Positions 39,458 through 39,598 of a stretch of 39,598 nucleotides of DNA are shown here, in pieces. Both the position numbers and the translations under genes were made by a program. The stretch's first letter is position 1. Each line of letters starts with the position of its first letter. Below the pieces are notes generated by a model, which was not told the origin of the DNA, ran no database searches, and was given only the letters and a program-made list of their open reading frames with translations. This DNA comes from Candidatus Rhodoferax randersensis (GTDB lineage: Bacteria > Pseudomonadota > Gammaproteobacteria > Burkholderiales > Burkholderiaceae_C): contig JADKEH010000028.1 of assembly GCA_016718155.1 (NCBI GenBank), positions 1 to 39,598 of the forward strand. Reading direction: 5' to 3'.

Positions 39458-39598
39458 TTGAATCTCGACAAGCACACTGTTCAACAGTTCTGCGAGTCTC
39501 ACCGGATTCGCAAGCTGGCCTTGTTCGGTTCGCAAATCAAGGGAACTGCGGGTCCGCACAGCGACGTGGATCTGCTGGTGGACTTCGAACCCGAATGC
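39458..39598 (+). CDS. MNT-type nucleotidyltransferase, N-terminal part (3' end outside window)
   Basis: The first 47 codons of a minimal nucleotidyltransferase. The signature LFGSQIKGTAGPHSDVDLLV (Gly-Ser, then Asp-x-Asp) is clear and runs to the window edge. Upstream of it lies the usual short helix, TVQQFCESHRIRKLA. The start is probably TTG 39458; the only nearby ATG (39442) is in another frame, and there is a stop at 39434 in this frame. MNT proteins are often the antitoxin of HEPN/MNT pairs that AMPylate the HEPN RNase. The HEPN partner, if present, would be outside the window. Confidence 0.8.
   Translation, partial: MNLDKHTVQQFCESHRIRKLALFGSQIKGTAGPHSDVDLLVDFEPEC

Overview
The window is a 39.6 kb stretch of high-GC chromosomal DNA from a betaproteobacterium. 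The gene families and order (holB-pilZ-tatD, smpB/ratA-rnfH, rimP-nusA-infB-rbfA-truB-typA) point to Burkholderiales, most likely Comamonadaceae. This is an inference from recognised families; no database search was possible. Coding density is high, many genes overlap by ATGA or GTGA, and there is no rRNA, tRNA, CRISPR array, prophage or IS element that I can see.

Layout. 1-8.1 kb: the 3' end of relA, an AsmA-like protein, a conserved hypothetical, an iron-dependent alcohol dehydrogenase, an exported hydratase-like protein, a hotdog thioesterase-GNAT fusion, and an O-antigen-ligase-type membrane protein with a TPR tail. 8.2-13.7 kb: ygfZ, then a tight plus-strand operon mltG-tmk-holB-pilZ-tatD-ankyrin protein. 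13.78 kb: a XerCD dif-like site directly upstream of a GspE/PilB-type ATPase. 15.9-22 kb: a frameshifted adenylate cyclase-FHA gene, a small orphan gene, ldcA, a tadA-haloalkane dehalogenase fusion coupled to a small membrane protein, and a REC-GGDEF-EAL regulator. 22-29 kb: guaA (frameshifted), guaB, a DUF4124 protein, rnfH-ratA divergent from smpB, an enoyl-CoA hydratase/HIBYL-CoA hydrolase family gene and an EamA transporter. 29-37.6 kb: typA, truB, rbfA, infB, nusA and rimP, all on the minus strand and read as the rimP operon. 37.8-39.6 kb: a toxin-antitoxin cluster (mqsRA, a ParE-like toxin with an unusually long antitoxin, and the start of an MNT nucleotidyltransferase).

How it fits together. 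The dif-like site, together with the change from mostly plus-strand genes on its left to mostly minus-strand genes on its right, suggests that the window spans the replication terminus. The housekeeping genes cover purine synthesis (guaB-guaA), DNA replication (tmk, holB), translation (rimP to typA, smpB, tadA), the stringent response (relA) and peptidoglycan turnover (mltG, ldcA). A possible type IV pilus/c-di-GMP theme links the PilZ protein, the GspE/PilB ATPase and the REC-GGDEF*-EAL protein, all within about 10 kb.

Main points for a second look: the dif-like site, the TadA-dehalogenase fusion with a complete HLD-I active site, the hotdog-GNAT fusion, the exported hydratase, a candidate attenuator in front of rimP, the mqsRA promoter with its operator in the spacer and a possibly leaderless toxin mRNA, and two single-base frameshifts (guaA and cyclase-FHA) that may be assembly errors.
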